Shown here piece by piece: positions 38,192-49,357 of a stretch of 64,000 nt of DNA. The notes below the pieces were generated by a model. The model saw only the letters and a list, made by a program, of their open reading frames with translations, was not told where the DNA came from and searched no databases. The position numbers were made by a program, and so were the translations under genes. Within the stretch, counting starts at the first letter, position 1; each line of letters starts with the position of its first letter. The stretch spans positions 3,224,001-3,288,000 of the forward strand of contig NZ_AP028067.1 in assembly GCF_030297155.1 (NCBI RefSeq). The letters are read 5' to 3'. This DNA is from Vibrio sp. FE10 (lineage in GTDB: Bacteria > Pseudomonadota > Gammaproteobacteria > Enterobacterales > Vibrionaceae).

Positions 38192-38267
38192 CTTGTATCC
38201 TTTCTTTTGTTCCAATGCCAAGTCACTTAATTTCCGATATCAAGTGACTTCGCTCCAAGCAGAATCG

Positions 38268-39314
38268 TTATTGCTCGTAGCTTCTCTCTACGTGAACTTC
38301 TTCAACCAATTCACGAACAATAGCGGTTGCGAAACAACCCGCATCAAGAGAGAACTTAAGAGTGACATTGTCTTCGTTCACTTCCCAGGCTAAACCCATC
38401 GGCTTCAACGAAGCTTCACGGCGATCATGGCGCATACGGTTGCCACAAATAAGAGCCATTAGGTCTGGTTCAGCATCAAGATGTTTCTGCTCTAGAGCTT
38501 GAGATTCATCGGTCGTCGGTAACGCATTATCTCCGGCCAAAGCAACGGTAATAAACGCAGAGTCGTTCGCGACATCTTGATTTACCGTTTCGATATTGTC
38601 TGCCGTCACAGCTAATTGCGCGCCGTCTTTAACAACGATATCGCCAACCAATGCCGACGCAAACGCATCTTGCTCAATACGCTCAGAAAGGATTAAGTTG
38701 TAGATCCAAGAACGAGCGGCAGATAGATACAAGCTGCGCTTATTTTGATTACGCGTACGAACGTTTTCACGACCCCAACGACGAGCTTCAGATAAGTTGT
38801 TACCTTCATTACCGAAGCGCTGAGCACCGAAGTAATTTGGCACGCCGACTTGAGCGACTTTTTCTAAACGTTTTACCACATCATCACAGTCCGTTACTTC
38901 AGACAAAGTTAGCTCGAATTGGTTGCCAACTAAATCGCCTGGACGTAACTTTTTGTTGTGACGTGCTGTCGCCAAGATCTCAATGCTTGGGTATTGTGCA
39001 AGAAAAGCAGAAAAATCAGGTTCACCTTTTGGTAGATGCACGCTCAACCACTGTTCTGTCACAGCATGACGGTCTTTCAAACCAGCCCAGCTCACGTCTT
39101 TCGACTTAACACCACACGCTTTAGCCAGCTCGTTTGCTACGAAGCTCGTGTTCTCACCAGTTTTACGAATACGCACCATTAGGTGCTCGCCTTCACCAGT
39201 AAACTCAAAACCCAAGTCTTCATTAACGACAAAGTGTTCGGCTTTTGCTTTTAGTTTTGCTTTCGCAGTTGGTTTACCGTTTAGGTAAGCCAATGAAGAT
39301 AAAATATCTGACAT
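38268..39314 (-). CDS. truD: tRNA pseudouridine-13 synthase TruD
   Basis: TruD converts U13 of tRNA-Glu and others to pseudouridine. It has the family's N-terminal HFVVNEDLGFEFTGEGEH and the catalytic-aspartate motif SWAGLKDRHAVTEQW near residue 80; the inserted TRUD domain and the RFGNEGNNL motif follow. ATG 39314 (MSDILSSLAYLNGKP) is chosen by similarity; a GTG at 39344 that would overlap ispF is possible. 348 residues, standard length. The ispD-ispF-truD-surE order is conserved. Confidence 0.94.
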   Translation of the reverse strand: MSDILSSLAYLNGKPTAKAKLKAKAEHFVVNEDLGFEFTGEGEHLMVRIRKTGENTSFVANELAKACGVKSKDVSWAGLKDRHAVTEQWLSVHLPKGEPDFSAFLAQYPSIEILATARHNKKLRPGDLVGNQFELTLSEVTDCDDVVKRLEKVAQVGVPNYFGAQRFGNEGNNLSEARRWGRENVRTRNQNKRSLYLSAARSWIYNLILSERIEQDAFASALVGDIVVKDGAQLAVTADNIETVNQDVANDSAFITVALAGDNALPTTDESQALEQKHLDAEPDLMALICGNRMRHDRREASLKPMGLAWEVNEDNVTLKFSLDAGCFATAIVRELVEEVHVERSYEQ

Positions 39315-39336
39315 GCTGTTCTTTTCGTGTTGGTGC

Positions 39337-39819
39337 TTACGCACTTTTAGTAATTAGGACCACCGCTTCACATGCGATGCCCTCTTTGCGACCTGTAAAA
39401 CCTAAACGCTCGGTAGTCGTGGCTTTTACATTCACATTGCTAATGCTTGTTTCTAAATCTTGAGCAATGGCTTGGCACATAGAGTCTATATGAGGAGCCA
39501 TCTTTGGAGCTTGCGCCATGATAGTAATATCCGCATTACCAATCACATAACCTTGCTCTTTTACTCGACGGTAAACATCTTTAAGTAATTCGCGGCTATC
39601 TGCGCCTTTCCATTCATCATCCGTATCAGGGAAATGACGACCAATATCACCGGCTGCAATCGAACCCAGTAAAGCATCGCATAATGCGTGCAGGGCAACA
39701 TCACCGTCTGAGTGTGCGATAAGACCCTGTTCATAAGGGACGCTCACGCCACCAATAATTACCGGGCCTTCACCACCAAATTTGTGTACATCAAAGCCAT
39801 GGCCAATACGAATCATCAT
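39337..39819 (-). CDS. ispF: 2-C-methyl-D-erythritol 2,4-cyclodiphosphate synthase
   Basis: IspF forms the cyclic diphosphate intermediate of the MEP isoprenoid pathway. The 160 residues begin with the metal site [16 protein letters not shown] and include [35 protein letters not shown] and a C-terminal [15 protein letters not shown]. Its ATG overlaps the ispD stop codon by one base (TAATG), so translation is coupled. A second in-frame ATG lies three bases downstream. Confidence 0.97.
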   Translation of the reverse strand: MMIRIGHGFDVHKFGGEGPVIIGGVSVPYEQGLIAHSDGDVALHALCDALLGSIAAGDIGRHFPDTDDEWKGADSRELLKDVYRRVKEQGYVIGNADITIMAQAPKMAPHIDSMCQAIAQDLETSISNVNVKATTTERLGFTGRKEGIACEAVVLITKSA

Positions 39820-40520
39820 TATTCCTTATTCTGACTTAAATAGAACTCAGCCAAAGCCAAATCTTCAGGCTGAGTAATCTTAAAATTATCTGAACGCCCA
39901 GCAATCAGTGCTGGTGATAAACCTTTCCACTCAAACGCAGACGCTTCATCGGTAATTGAAACACCTTGTTGCAAAGCTTCACTCAAGACCTTCCGTAAAG
40001 GCTTAGATCGGAACATCTGAGGGGTAAGCGCATGCCAGAGATCGACGCGATCGACCGTGTGTTCAATTTGTCCTTGCGCACCACGTTTCATTGTATCGCG
40101 AACAGGCGCAGCTAAAATCGCACCAACATCATGGGTCATAGCACCAGAGATCAGTTTGTCGATGTCGCTCAATTGGATACAAGGCCTAGCGGCATCATGC
40201 ACCATCACCCAATCACTGAGTTGCTGTTGAGCAATATAATCCAAAGCAGAAAGTACCGAGTCGGCTCTTTCCGTTCCACCGGAAACTCTGATCACCTGTG
40301 GATTAAGGTTAAGCGGTAATTCAGGGTAATAAGGGTCATCGTCGCTGACCGCTACCACGATTTTAGACACTTGAGGATGAGACAACAGTTTCTCAACGGT
40401 GTGCTCTAAAATCGTTTTACCGTGAATTTGAAGATATTGCTTGGGACGGTCTGCCTTCATTCGGCTGCCGACGCCCGCAGCGGGGACCACAGCAATAACG
40501 CTTTGAAGTTGGTTCGACAT
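39819..40520 (-). CDS. ispD: 2-C-methyl-D-erythritol 4-phosphate cytidylyltransferase
   Basis: IspD attaches CMP to methylerythritol phosphate in the MEP pathway. The 233 residues show the nucleotide-binding [19 protein letters not shown] at the N-terminus, VHDAARPCI, and [10 protein letters not shown] near the C-terminus. It overlaps ftsB and ispF by one base each (TAATG junctions), typical of this coupled operon. Confidence 0.97.
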   Translation of the reverse strand: MSNQLQSVIAVVPAAGVGSRMKADRPKQYLQIHGKTILEHTVEKLLSHPQVSKIVVAVSDDDPYYPELPLNLNPQVIRVSGGTERADSVLSALDYIAQQQLSDWVMVHDAARPCIQLSDIDKLISGAMTHDVGAILAAPVRDTMKRGAQGQIEHTVDRVDLWHALTPQMFRSKPLRKVLSEALQQGVSITDEASAFEWKGLSPALIAGRSDNFKITQPEDLALAEFYLSQNKE

Positions 40521-40801
40521 TAATGAGATTCCTCACCAATAATACGATAAAACGTTTCGCCTTCTTTCACCATTCCAAGCTCATGACGTGCGCGCTCTTC
40601 TATCGCGTCTAAGCCTTGGCGTAGATCGTCGATTTCCGCAAACATCTCAGCATTACGCAGATGAAGTTTTTCATTTACTTGCTGCTGAACTTGGATTTCG
40701 TTGTTCACACCGTAGTAATCAGAAATACCATTTTTACCGAGCCACAGTGTGTGTTGTAGCCAGCCAAACACTATGAGCAGTACTAAAGCAAAAATTCGCA
40801 T
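40520..40801 (-). CDS. ftsB: Cell division protein FtsB
   Basis: FtsB forms a complex with FtsL and FtsQ that links early and late division proteins. The 93 residues consist of a short cytoplasmic end, one membrane segment ([19 protein letters not shown]), a coiled coil (about 28-65, with [18 protein letters not shown]) and the conserved [21 protein letters not shown] tail (given here as its start). First gene of ftsB-ispD-ispF-truD. Confidence 0.95.
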   Translation of the reverse strand: MRIFALVLLIVFGWLQHTLWLGKNGISDYYGVNNEIQVQQQVNEKLHLRNAEMFAEIDDLRQGLDAIEERARHELGMVKEGETFYRIIGEESH

Positions 40802-40937
40802 AACACCTTTCGCCGGTTGAAAAAGAAGGAACTAGAATAAGGCACATATATACCATAATGAGCTTATTGGTGCGAGATATGTGGTGTCAGGGAATCAATA
40901 AGTCGGGGAATTATTGTTATGCGAAACCTGTGTTGAG

Positions 40938-40975
40938 AGTCCCGACTCCCTCCTTCATCAGCCTAGGGAGTCATG
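40938..40975. repeat. Diverged dispersed repeat, right-arm type
   Basis: AGTCCCGACTCCCTCC... ending CTAGGGAGTCATG resembles the right-arm unit of the paired element (AGATTCCC...TAGGGAATGACG) with several substitutions. It lies in the 411-base gap between ftsB and eno together with the complete paired element at 41039-41139; nothing else is visible in that gap except the eno terminator. Confidence 0.7.
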
Positions 40976-41038
40976 AATTAGATAAACCAATACCTGCAAA
41001 AGAGAAAACGACACACATTGCCCAACGACATCTAACCA

Positions 41039-41139
41039 CGTCATTCCCAAGAAGGAGGAACGACTGAGTTGGGAATCTATCACGCTTAACGTAAGCAAGA
41101 GATTCCCTATGCCTTCCTCCGTCAGTCTAGGGAATGACG
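41039..41139. repeat. Complete paired dispersed repeat element
   Basis: The left unit starts CGTCATTCCCAAGAAGG and ends TTGGGAATCT; the right unit starts AGATTCCCTATGCC and ends TAGGGAATGACG. The two units are inverse copies separated by about 20 bases, so the ~100-base element can fold into a long imperfect hairpin. The same design is present at 45279-45373, and single arms at 3890-3929 and 4030-4069. Confidence 0.88.
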
Positions 41140-41150
41140 AATTTTAGGCA

Positions 41151-41182
41151 AAAAAAACGCCCTACCGAAGTAGAGCGTTTTC
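41151..41182 (-). terminator. Terminator of eno
   Basis: On the minus strand AACGCTCTAC and GTAGGGCGTT pair (one mismatch) around a CTTCGG-type tetraloop, followed by a run of seven T residues. Confidence 0.92.
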
Positions 41183-41212
41183 AAAAGCTTTAAGCTAATA
41201 ATTCAGAGTGAA

Positions 41213-42568
<1,356 letters not shown>

Positions 42569-42592
42569 TTACGCAGCTACCTGTATTCCTTT

Positions 42593-44305
<1,713 letters not shown>

Positions 44306-44365
44306 TTATCGCCACAACGTGAAATCTATCACACTGCAATTTTTTATTTTTTGCTTCAAATCAAT

Positions 44366-45181
44366 TCATGATAAAAGCTTTGATGATCTTTTCTCCGCCA
44401 CTTTGACTTCATCCCACATGGAATCAAGCTGTTGTAGAGAAAAGTCGGTCAAAATTTTATCTTGCTGACGAACTTTTTGTTCCACACCTTTAAAGCGGCG
44501 TGAAAATTTCAGATTGGCTTTATTGAGAGCCGTTTCTGGATTTTTACCTAAATGTCGCACTAAATTGACGGTAGCAAACAATAAATCACCCAGTTCTTCT
44601 TCAACTAAATCTTCGTTTGGCGTTACTTGAAGCGCTTCTTCTAACACCTCATCAACTTCCTCTAAAACCTTATCTGCGACTGGGCCAATAGAGTCCCAAT
44701 CAAAGCCAAATTTCGCGACTTGCTTTTGAATTTTTGTAGCACGCGAAAGTGCAGGTAGAGAGTTTGGTATTGAGTCTAGAATACTTTCCTGAGTTTTTCC
44801 TGCCTGTGCTTTTTCTTTGGCTTTTTCAGCTTCCCAGTTGGCATTAATTTCTTCATCACTGGCAAATTCTGTATCAGAAAATACATGAGGATGACGGCGA
44901 GTCAGCTTCTCATTAATTCCGTCGACCACATCAGAGAACTCAAACAAGCCCTGCTCTTTTGCTAGCTGGCTATAGAAGATCACCTGAAACAACAGGTCGC
45001 CCAACTCTTCTTGTAGATTCGGCCAGTCTTTATTGTGAATCGCATCCACCACTTCGTAGGTCTCTTCGATAGTATGCGGCACAATTGTTTCAAAATTTTG
45101 TTTCAAATCCCAAGGACAGCCACCTTCAGGATCGCGCAGCTTAGCCATAATCTGTTCAAGTTGTTCAATCGGGTGATTCAT
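44366..45181 (-). CDS. mazG: Nucleoside triphosphate pyrophosphohydrolase MazG
   Basis: MazG hydrolyses nucleoside triphosphates to monophosphates and has been linked to lowering ppGpp. The 271-residue protein (ATG 45181, with AGGA upstream) carries two MazG domains; metal-binding residues are visible in [19 protein letters not shown] and [12 protein letters not shown], and again in [10 protein letters not shown] and [16 protein letters not shown]. It follows relA. No mazEF toxin-antitoxin pair lies between, unlike E. coli. Confidence 0.95.
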   Translation of the reverse strand: MNHPIEQLEQIMAKLRDPEGGCPWDLKQNFETIVPHTIEETYEVVDAIHNKDWPNLQEELGDLLFQVIFYSQLAKEQGLFEFSDVVDGINEKLTRRHPHVFSDTEFASDEEINANWEAEKAKEKAQAGKTQESILDSIPNSLPALSRATKIQKQVAKFGFDWDSIGPVADKVLEEVDEVLEEALQVTPNEDLVEEELGDLLFATVNLVRHLGKNPETALNKANLKFSRRFKGVEQKVRQQDKILTDFSLQQLDSMWDEVKVAEKRSSKLLS

Positions 45182-45235
45182 CGTTTTCTTCCTATTCACT
45201 GTCTTTGATTTTTAAATTTAAACTTCACTAAAACT

Positions 45236-45268
45236 AAAAAAGGTGAGCAGCCAAAACCACTCACCTTT
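45236..45268 (-). terminator. Terminator of relA
   Basis: On the minus strand AAAGGTGAG and CTCACCTTT form a nine-base-pair stem with a 12-base loop, followed by TTTT. It lies about 240 bases after the relA stop and 55 bases before mazG, so mazG probably has its own promoter. Confidence 0.8.
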
Positions 45269-45278
45269 CTATTTTTCC

Positions 45279-45373
45279 AGTCATCCTCAAGAGCGAAGAA
45301 TGAGCGAGTTGGGGATCTCAAATCGCTTGGCGAGATTCCCTATCACGTTCGTCCCTCACTGTAGGGAATGACG
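45279..45373. repeat. Complete paired dispersed repeat element
   Basis: The left unit starts GTCATCCTCAAGAGCGA and ends TTGGGGATCT; the right unit starts AGATTCCCTATCACG and ends TAGGGAATGACG. They are inverse copies about 15 bases apart, as at 41039-41139. It occupies part of the 329-base mazG-relA gap, which otherwise holds the relA terminator; from 45374 to 45510 I see nothing further. Confidence 0.87.
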
Positions 45374-45510
45374 ACTATCTTTGTTTTACTAAGTAATTGG
45401 TTCTTCTAACAAGGCAACAAACTTACGAGACTTCTGAGCATAGCTTGCCTATGTGATGAAGCGAGTATAGTGCAGTTAACACGGTTAGAAAGCCAAGTAC
45501 GACGTAAAAA

Positions 45511-47736
45511 CTAGCCTAGTCTTTTGACGCTCATTACATCTTTGATTTGTTCTACTCTGCTTGTTACGCGACTCAGAATCTCAATATTGGTCACTTCCAA
45601 ATCGAAATCCATCACTGACAGCTGACGTTTATAGTCAATACGGCTCTTCATTGTCGTCACACTGACTTTTTCGTTCAAGAACAAGGATGTGATGTCTTTC
45701 AACAAGCCGGTACGTTCTAGCGCCTCTACACGCAGCGTTAAGATATACGAGCCTACGAAACCATCGCCCCACACAGTATCGATGATACGTTCGGGAGCAT
45801 GCAGGTTAAGCTCACTCAACTGTTCGCAATCGCTGCGGTGTACTGAGATACCACGCCCTTGAGTAATGTAACCTTTGATCACATCGCCAGGGATAGGCTG
45901 ACAACAACGAGCCAAATGGGTCATTAGGTTATCAACACCTTCAACAACGACGGCATCCTTTTTCGGACGACTTTGATGCGCTGGCTTATTGTCAGATTCA
46001 AGCAACTTCTCGAGCGCTTTCTTATCTTCTTCTTCCGCCGTTGGCTTGTTGACCAAAGCATTGATGTGATTAACGACTTGGTTGATACGTAAATCGCCGC
46101 TACCAATACCCGCATACAATTCATCTGGAGTGTTGACGTTGAATCGTTTCAGCGCGTATTGCTCGGCATCTTTCAGTGTTGCGCCGACTCTGCCTAGCTC
46201 GACTTCTAAGATATCTCGTCCAGCTTCGAGGTTTTTCTCACGACTCTGAGCACGGAACCAAGCGTTAATTTTTGCACGAGCTCGACTTGAATGAACAAAA
46301 CCTGTGGTCGGGTTTAGCCAATCACGTGATGGATTCGGTTCTTTTTGAGTGATGATCTCAACTTGATCACCCATCGCCAACTTATGAGTAAACGGAACGA
46401 TTCGACCTGCCACTTTGGCACCGATACAACGGTGTCCAACCATCGAGTGGATGTGGTAAGCAAAATCCAACGGTGTTGCACCCATTGGTAAATCGACCAC
46501 ATCACCGCGTGGTGTAAAGGCATAGACACGATCATCAAAGACTTGGCTACGTACTTCATCCAGCATTTCGCCAGAATCCGACATCTCTTCTTGCCAGTCG
46601 ATAAGCTTACGCAACCAGGTGATTTTCTCATCGTAGCCACTGCGTACGCCGCTAGATGCACCTTCTTTGTATTTCCAGTGCGCAGCAACGCCCAATTCAG
46701 AATCTTCATGCATCTGCTTGGTTCGAATCTGAATTTCAATGGTCTTGCCTTCAGGGCCAAGAACTACGGTATGAATCGACTGATAACCATTTGGCTTAGG
46801 ATTCGCCACGTAGTCATCAAATTCACTGGGTAGATGTTTGTATTTGGTGTGAACCACACCTAATCCGGCATAACAGTCTTGCAGCTGGTCTGCGATAATA
46901 CGCACCGCACGCACGTCAAAAAGCTCATCAAACTCTAAGCCTTTTTTCTGCATTTTGCGCCAGATACTGTAGATGTGTTTTGGTCGACCGCTGACTTCAG
47001 CATTGATGCTTGAACGGTTCATTTCTGACGTGAGATCGTCAACAAAGTCGGTGATGTATTGTTCGCGCACGATACGTCGCTCAGACAGCTGTTTAGCAAT
47101 CTGCTTATAGGTATCGGGTTGTTGGTAGCGGAAAGCGTAATCTTCAATTTCCCACTTTAGCTGACCAATACCGAGACGGTTTGCAAGAGGCGCATAGATG
47201 TTGGCACACTCTTTTGCTGCCGCACGGCGCACAGCATCAGGGGCCTTTTTTACTTCTATTAGGTTACAAATTCGCTCTGCTAGTTTGATGACTACGCAGC
47301 GGAAATCATCCACCATTGCCAATAGCATTCGTCGAACATTATCGACTTGACCCGAGGCTGCACTGCCTTCAAGGGTCACATTTAGCTGGCCCAAAGCCGC
47401 CATTTCTTCCACGCCATCAATCAGCTTTACGGTCTCCTTTCCGTAACTTTCTTCAAACGCTTCACGCTCAAAAACACCGCTTGATACGACTGGGAAGAGT
47501 TGTGCCGCCACTAAAGTAGCGCGATCCATCGACAAGGTGACCAAGATTTCGATCATCTCGCGACCACGCCAAAGCAAAAGTTCACCTTGCTCGTGATCTT
47601 TTAATAGCTCTTCACAGTGACGATAAACTTTGGTCAGTTTATTCGAGGTTTTTGCGTCTTGATTCAGTGACGCAATCCAATTATCTAGCTCAAACTGTTC
47701 GCTTGGGTTTAAATGTGCGCTTCGTACCGCAACCAT
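45511..47736 (-). CDS. relA: (p)ppGpp synthetase RelA
   Basis: RelA makes pppGpp/ppGpp on ribosomes stalled with uncharged tRNA. The 741-residue protein has a degenerate HD domain (no HD pair where SpoT has one; LIDGVEEMAAL instead), the synthetase domain (FDVRAVRIIADQLQDCYAGLG, KPNGYQSIHTVVLGPEG), a TGS domain (VYAFTPRGDVVDLPMGATPLDF), a zinc-finger-like domain with HLARCCQPIPGD and a C-terminal ACT domain. ATG 47736 fits homologues; ATG 47739 is also possible. It lies downstream of rlmD, as in E. coli. Confidence 0.97.
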   Translation of the reverse strand: MVAVRSAHLNPSEQFELDNWIASLNQDAKTSNKLTKVYRHCEELLKDHEQGELLLWRGREMIEILVTLSMDRATLVAAQLFPVVSSGVFEREAFEESYGKETVKLIDGVEEMAALGQLNVTLEGSAASGQVDNVRRMLLAMVDDFRCVVIKLAERICNLIEVKKAPDAVRRAAAKECANIYAPLANRLGIGQLKWEIEDYAFRYQQPDTYKQIAKQLSERRIVREQYITDFVDDLTSEMNRSSINAEVSGRPKHIYSIWRKMQKKGLEFDELFDVRAVRIIADQLQDCYAGLGVVHTKYKHLPSEFDDYVANPKPNGYQSIHTVVLGPEGKTIEIQIRTKQMHEDSELGVAAHWKYKEGASSGVRSGYDEKITWLRKLIDWQEEMSDSGEMLDEVRSQVFDDRVYAFTPRGDVVDLPMGATPLDFAYHIHSMVGHRCIGAKVAGRIVPFTHKLAMGDQVEIITQKEPNPSRDWLNPTTGFVHSSRARAKINAWFRAQSREKNLEAGRDILEVELGRVGATLKDAEQYALKRFNVNTPDELYAGIGSGDLRINQVVNHINALVNKPTAEEEDKKALEKLLESDNKPAHQSRPKKDAVVVEGVDNLMTHLARCCQPIPGDVIKGYITQGRGISVHRSDCEQLSELNLHAPERIIDTVWGDGFVGSYILTLRVEALERTGLLKDITSLFLNEKVSVTTMKSRIDYKRQLSVMDFDLEVTNIEILSRVTSRVEQIKDVMSVKRLG

Positions 47737-47770
47737 CATGCCTTCCTAGTTATTATGTTTTATACCCAAT

Positions 47771-47813
47771 TCAATATGACTAACTGGTTCCAAGTTAGTT
47801 CGACTCATATTGA
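47771..47813. repeat. Imperfect inverted repeat between relA and rlmD
   Basis: TCAATATGACTAACT and AGTTAG...TCATATTGA pair with a short bulge around GGTTCCA, forming a hairpin of about 15 pairs. It lies upstream of relA in the 136-base gap after rlmD. No T run follows on the minus strand, so a regulatory or repeat origin is as likely as termination. Confidence 0.5.
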
Positions 47814-47872
47814 TATCGGTGCAGGCAGTCCCGCACCTTTGTAATACATTTTTAAGCCTTATTTAAGGACTT

Positions 47873-49192
47873 CTAAGCCTTGATAAAGAGAGCCATCGAT
47901 TCGAGATGACTGGTATGAGGGAACATGTCCAACATGCCTAGCTTAGCCAATTGGTAGCCTTGTTTTTTCAAGCTCTCTGAATCTCTAGCTAGAGTAGCAG
48001 GATTACACGAAACATAAACCACACGCTTCGCTCCTAACCCTGAAATTTGATCAACGATCCCACTCGCTCCTGCACGTGCTGGATCAAGTAAGATTTTATC
48101 AAATCTTTCTTTTGCCCAAGGTTGTGAAGACAGTTCTTCTTCAAGGTTCGCTTGGTAGAATTCTGTATTACTTAATTGATTCAGAGCTGCGTTAGACGTT
48201 GCCTGCTGAACCATTTCATCGACACCTTCAACACCCACCACAAACGCAGATTGTTGTGCGATAGGTAGACTGAAGTTTCCTAAGCCACAAAACAGGTCGA
48301 GCACTCGCTCATCAGCTTGAGGCTCTAACCATTCAATCGCTTGAGCTACCATCTGTTGATTGACCTTTTGATTCACTTGAATGAAGTGGTTTGGTTCAAA
48401 AGGTAACGTTACGCCAGTTTCGTTATAGCTTGGCGTATCACCCACCAAACGAATCAACTTGTCTGTTTCTGGCATAGAATACAGCGTAGCGCCTTCTGCC
48501 TGAGCCAGCTCAATCAAAGATTGCTCATCTTTTTCAACCAAAGGCTTAAGGTGGCGTAGCACCATGACTGGACCAGTATCCCCGATCACTAATTCAACGT
48601 GTCCTAAAGAAGTAAGGTTGCTGAAAGTATTCAGTAAACTTTTCAGCTTTGGCAGCAAGGCATTGAGGCGAGGGTCAAGCACCGCACAATCGGTAATATT
48701 TTCAATCTGCTTGCTTTGCTTTTTACGGAAACCAAACTGAAGTTTCTGTGTTTTCTTATCAACAAACAAGCTGATGCGCGCACGGCGGCGATAACCTGTG
48801 TCATCACCAATAATCGGTTCAACAACGTCTGTTTTATCCGTTTGATATTGGCTCATCAAGTGGTTCAAAGACTGCGCTTTATGTTCTACCTGAGAAGAGT
48901 AGCCAAGGTGCTGGAGATGACAACCACCGCACTGATTAAAATGTTTACAGAAAGGCTTCAAACGCAGTTCGCTTGGCTCCAGTAATTTAATCAGTTTTGC
49001 TCGCGCAAATTTACTCTTACTCTCGATGAGCTGAATTACAACCTGCTCACCCGGCAATGCACCATCAATGAAAACGGGCTTATTTTTCTGATAAGCAATA
49101 CCTGCCCCATTGTGATCCATTCGTTCAACCAAAACCGATTGGTGCTTGGTCTCGAATTGAGTTTTCTTTTTTGATTGAAAAAAACGTGCCAT
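47873..49192 (-). CDS. rlmD: 23S rRNA (uracil-1939-C5)-methyltransferase RlmD
   Basis: RlmD (RumA) methylates U1939 of 23S rRNA. The 439-residue protein has an N-terminal TRAM domain, an iron-sulfur cluster site ([14 protein letters not shown] near residue 80, with another cysteine at about 165), the S-adenosylmethionine motif [16 protein letters not shown] near 295, and the catalytic cysteine in [14 protein letters not shown] near 395. It precedes relA and is divergent from barA, as in E. coli. Confidence 0.95.
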   Translation of the reverse strand: MARFFQSKKKTQFETKHQSVLVERMDHNGAGIAYQKNKPVFIDGALPGEQVVIQLIESKSKFARAKLIKLLEPSELRLKPFCKHFNQCGGCHLQHLGYSSQVEHKAQSLNHLMSQYQTDKTDVVEPIIGDDTGYRRRARISLFVDKKTQKLQFGFRKKQSKQIENITDCAVLDPRLNALLPKLKSLLNTFSNLTSLGHVELVIGDTGPVMVLRHLKPLVEKDEQSLIELAQAEGATLYSMPETDKLIRLVGDTPSYNETGVTLPFEPNHFIQVNQKVNQQMVAQAIEWLEPQADERVLDLFCGLGNFSLPIAQQSAFVVGVEGVDEMVQQATSNAALNQLSNTEFYQANLEEELSSQPWAKERFDKILLDPARAGASGIVDQISGLGAKRVVYVSCNPATLARDSESLKKQGYQLAKLGMLDMFPHTSHLESMALFIKA

Positions 49193-49357
49193 TGCTTGTG
49201 CCTAATGTATCTTTTAATAAGTAATTTGTATCCAGGACTCACTATTATGTCTTGGAATCATTGTCGAACGTCACGGCTTTGATTAAGCTTACCGTTCACT
49301 TAACCGCCATTGTGCGCGTTATTTTCCCATATCCAGACCTCGATGTAATTAAAGAAC

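Noticed and set aside
46314..46760. 148-residue frame inside relA on the same strand
   Set aside because: It is an out-of-frame reading of the conserved synthetase/TGS coding sequence.
45511..47736. mazEF toxin-antitoxin pair between relA and mazG, as in E. coli
   Set aside because: The interval between the two genes is 329 bases and contains only a terminator and a dispersed repeat; no suitable frames exist.
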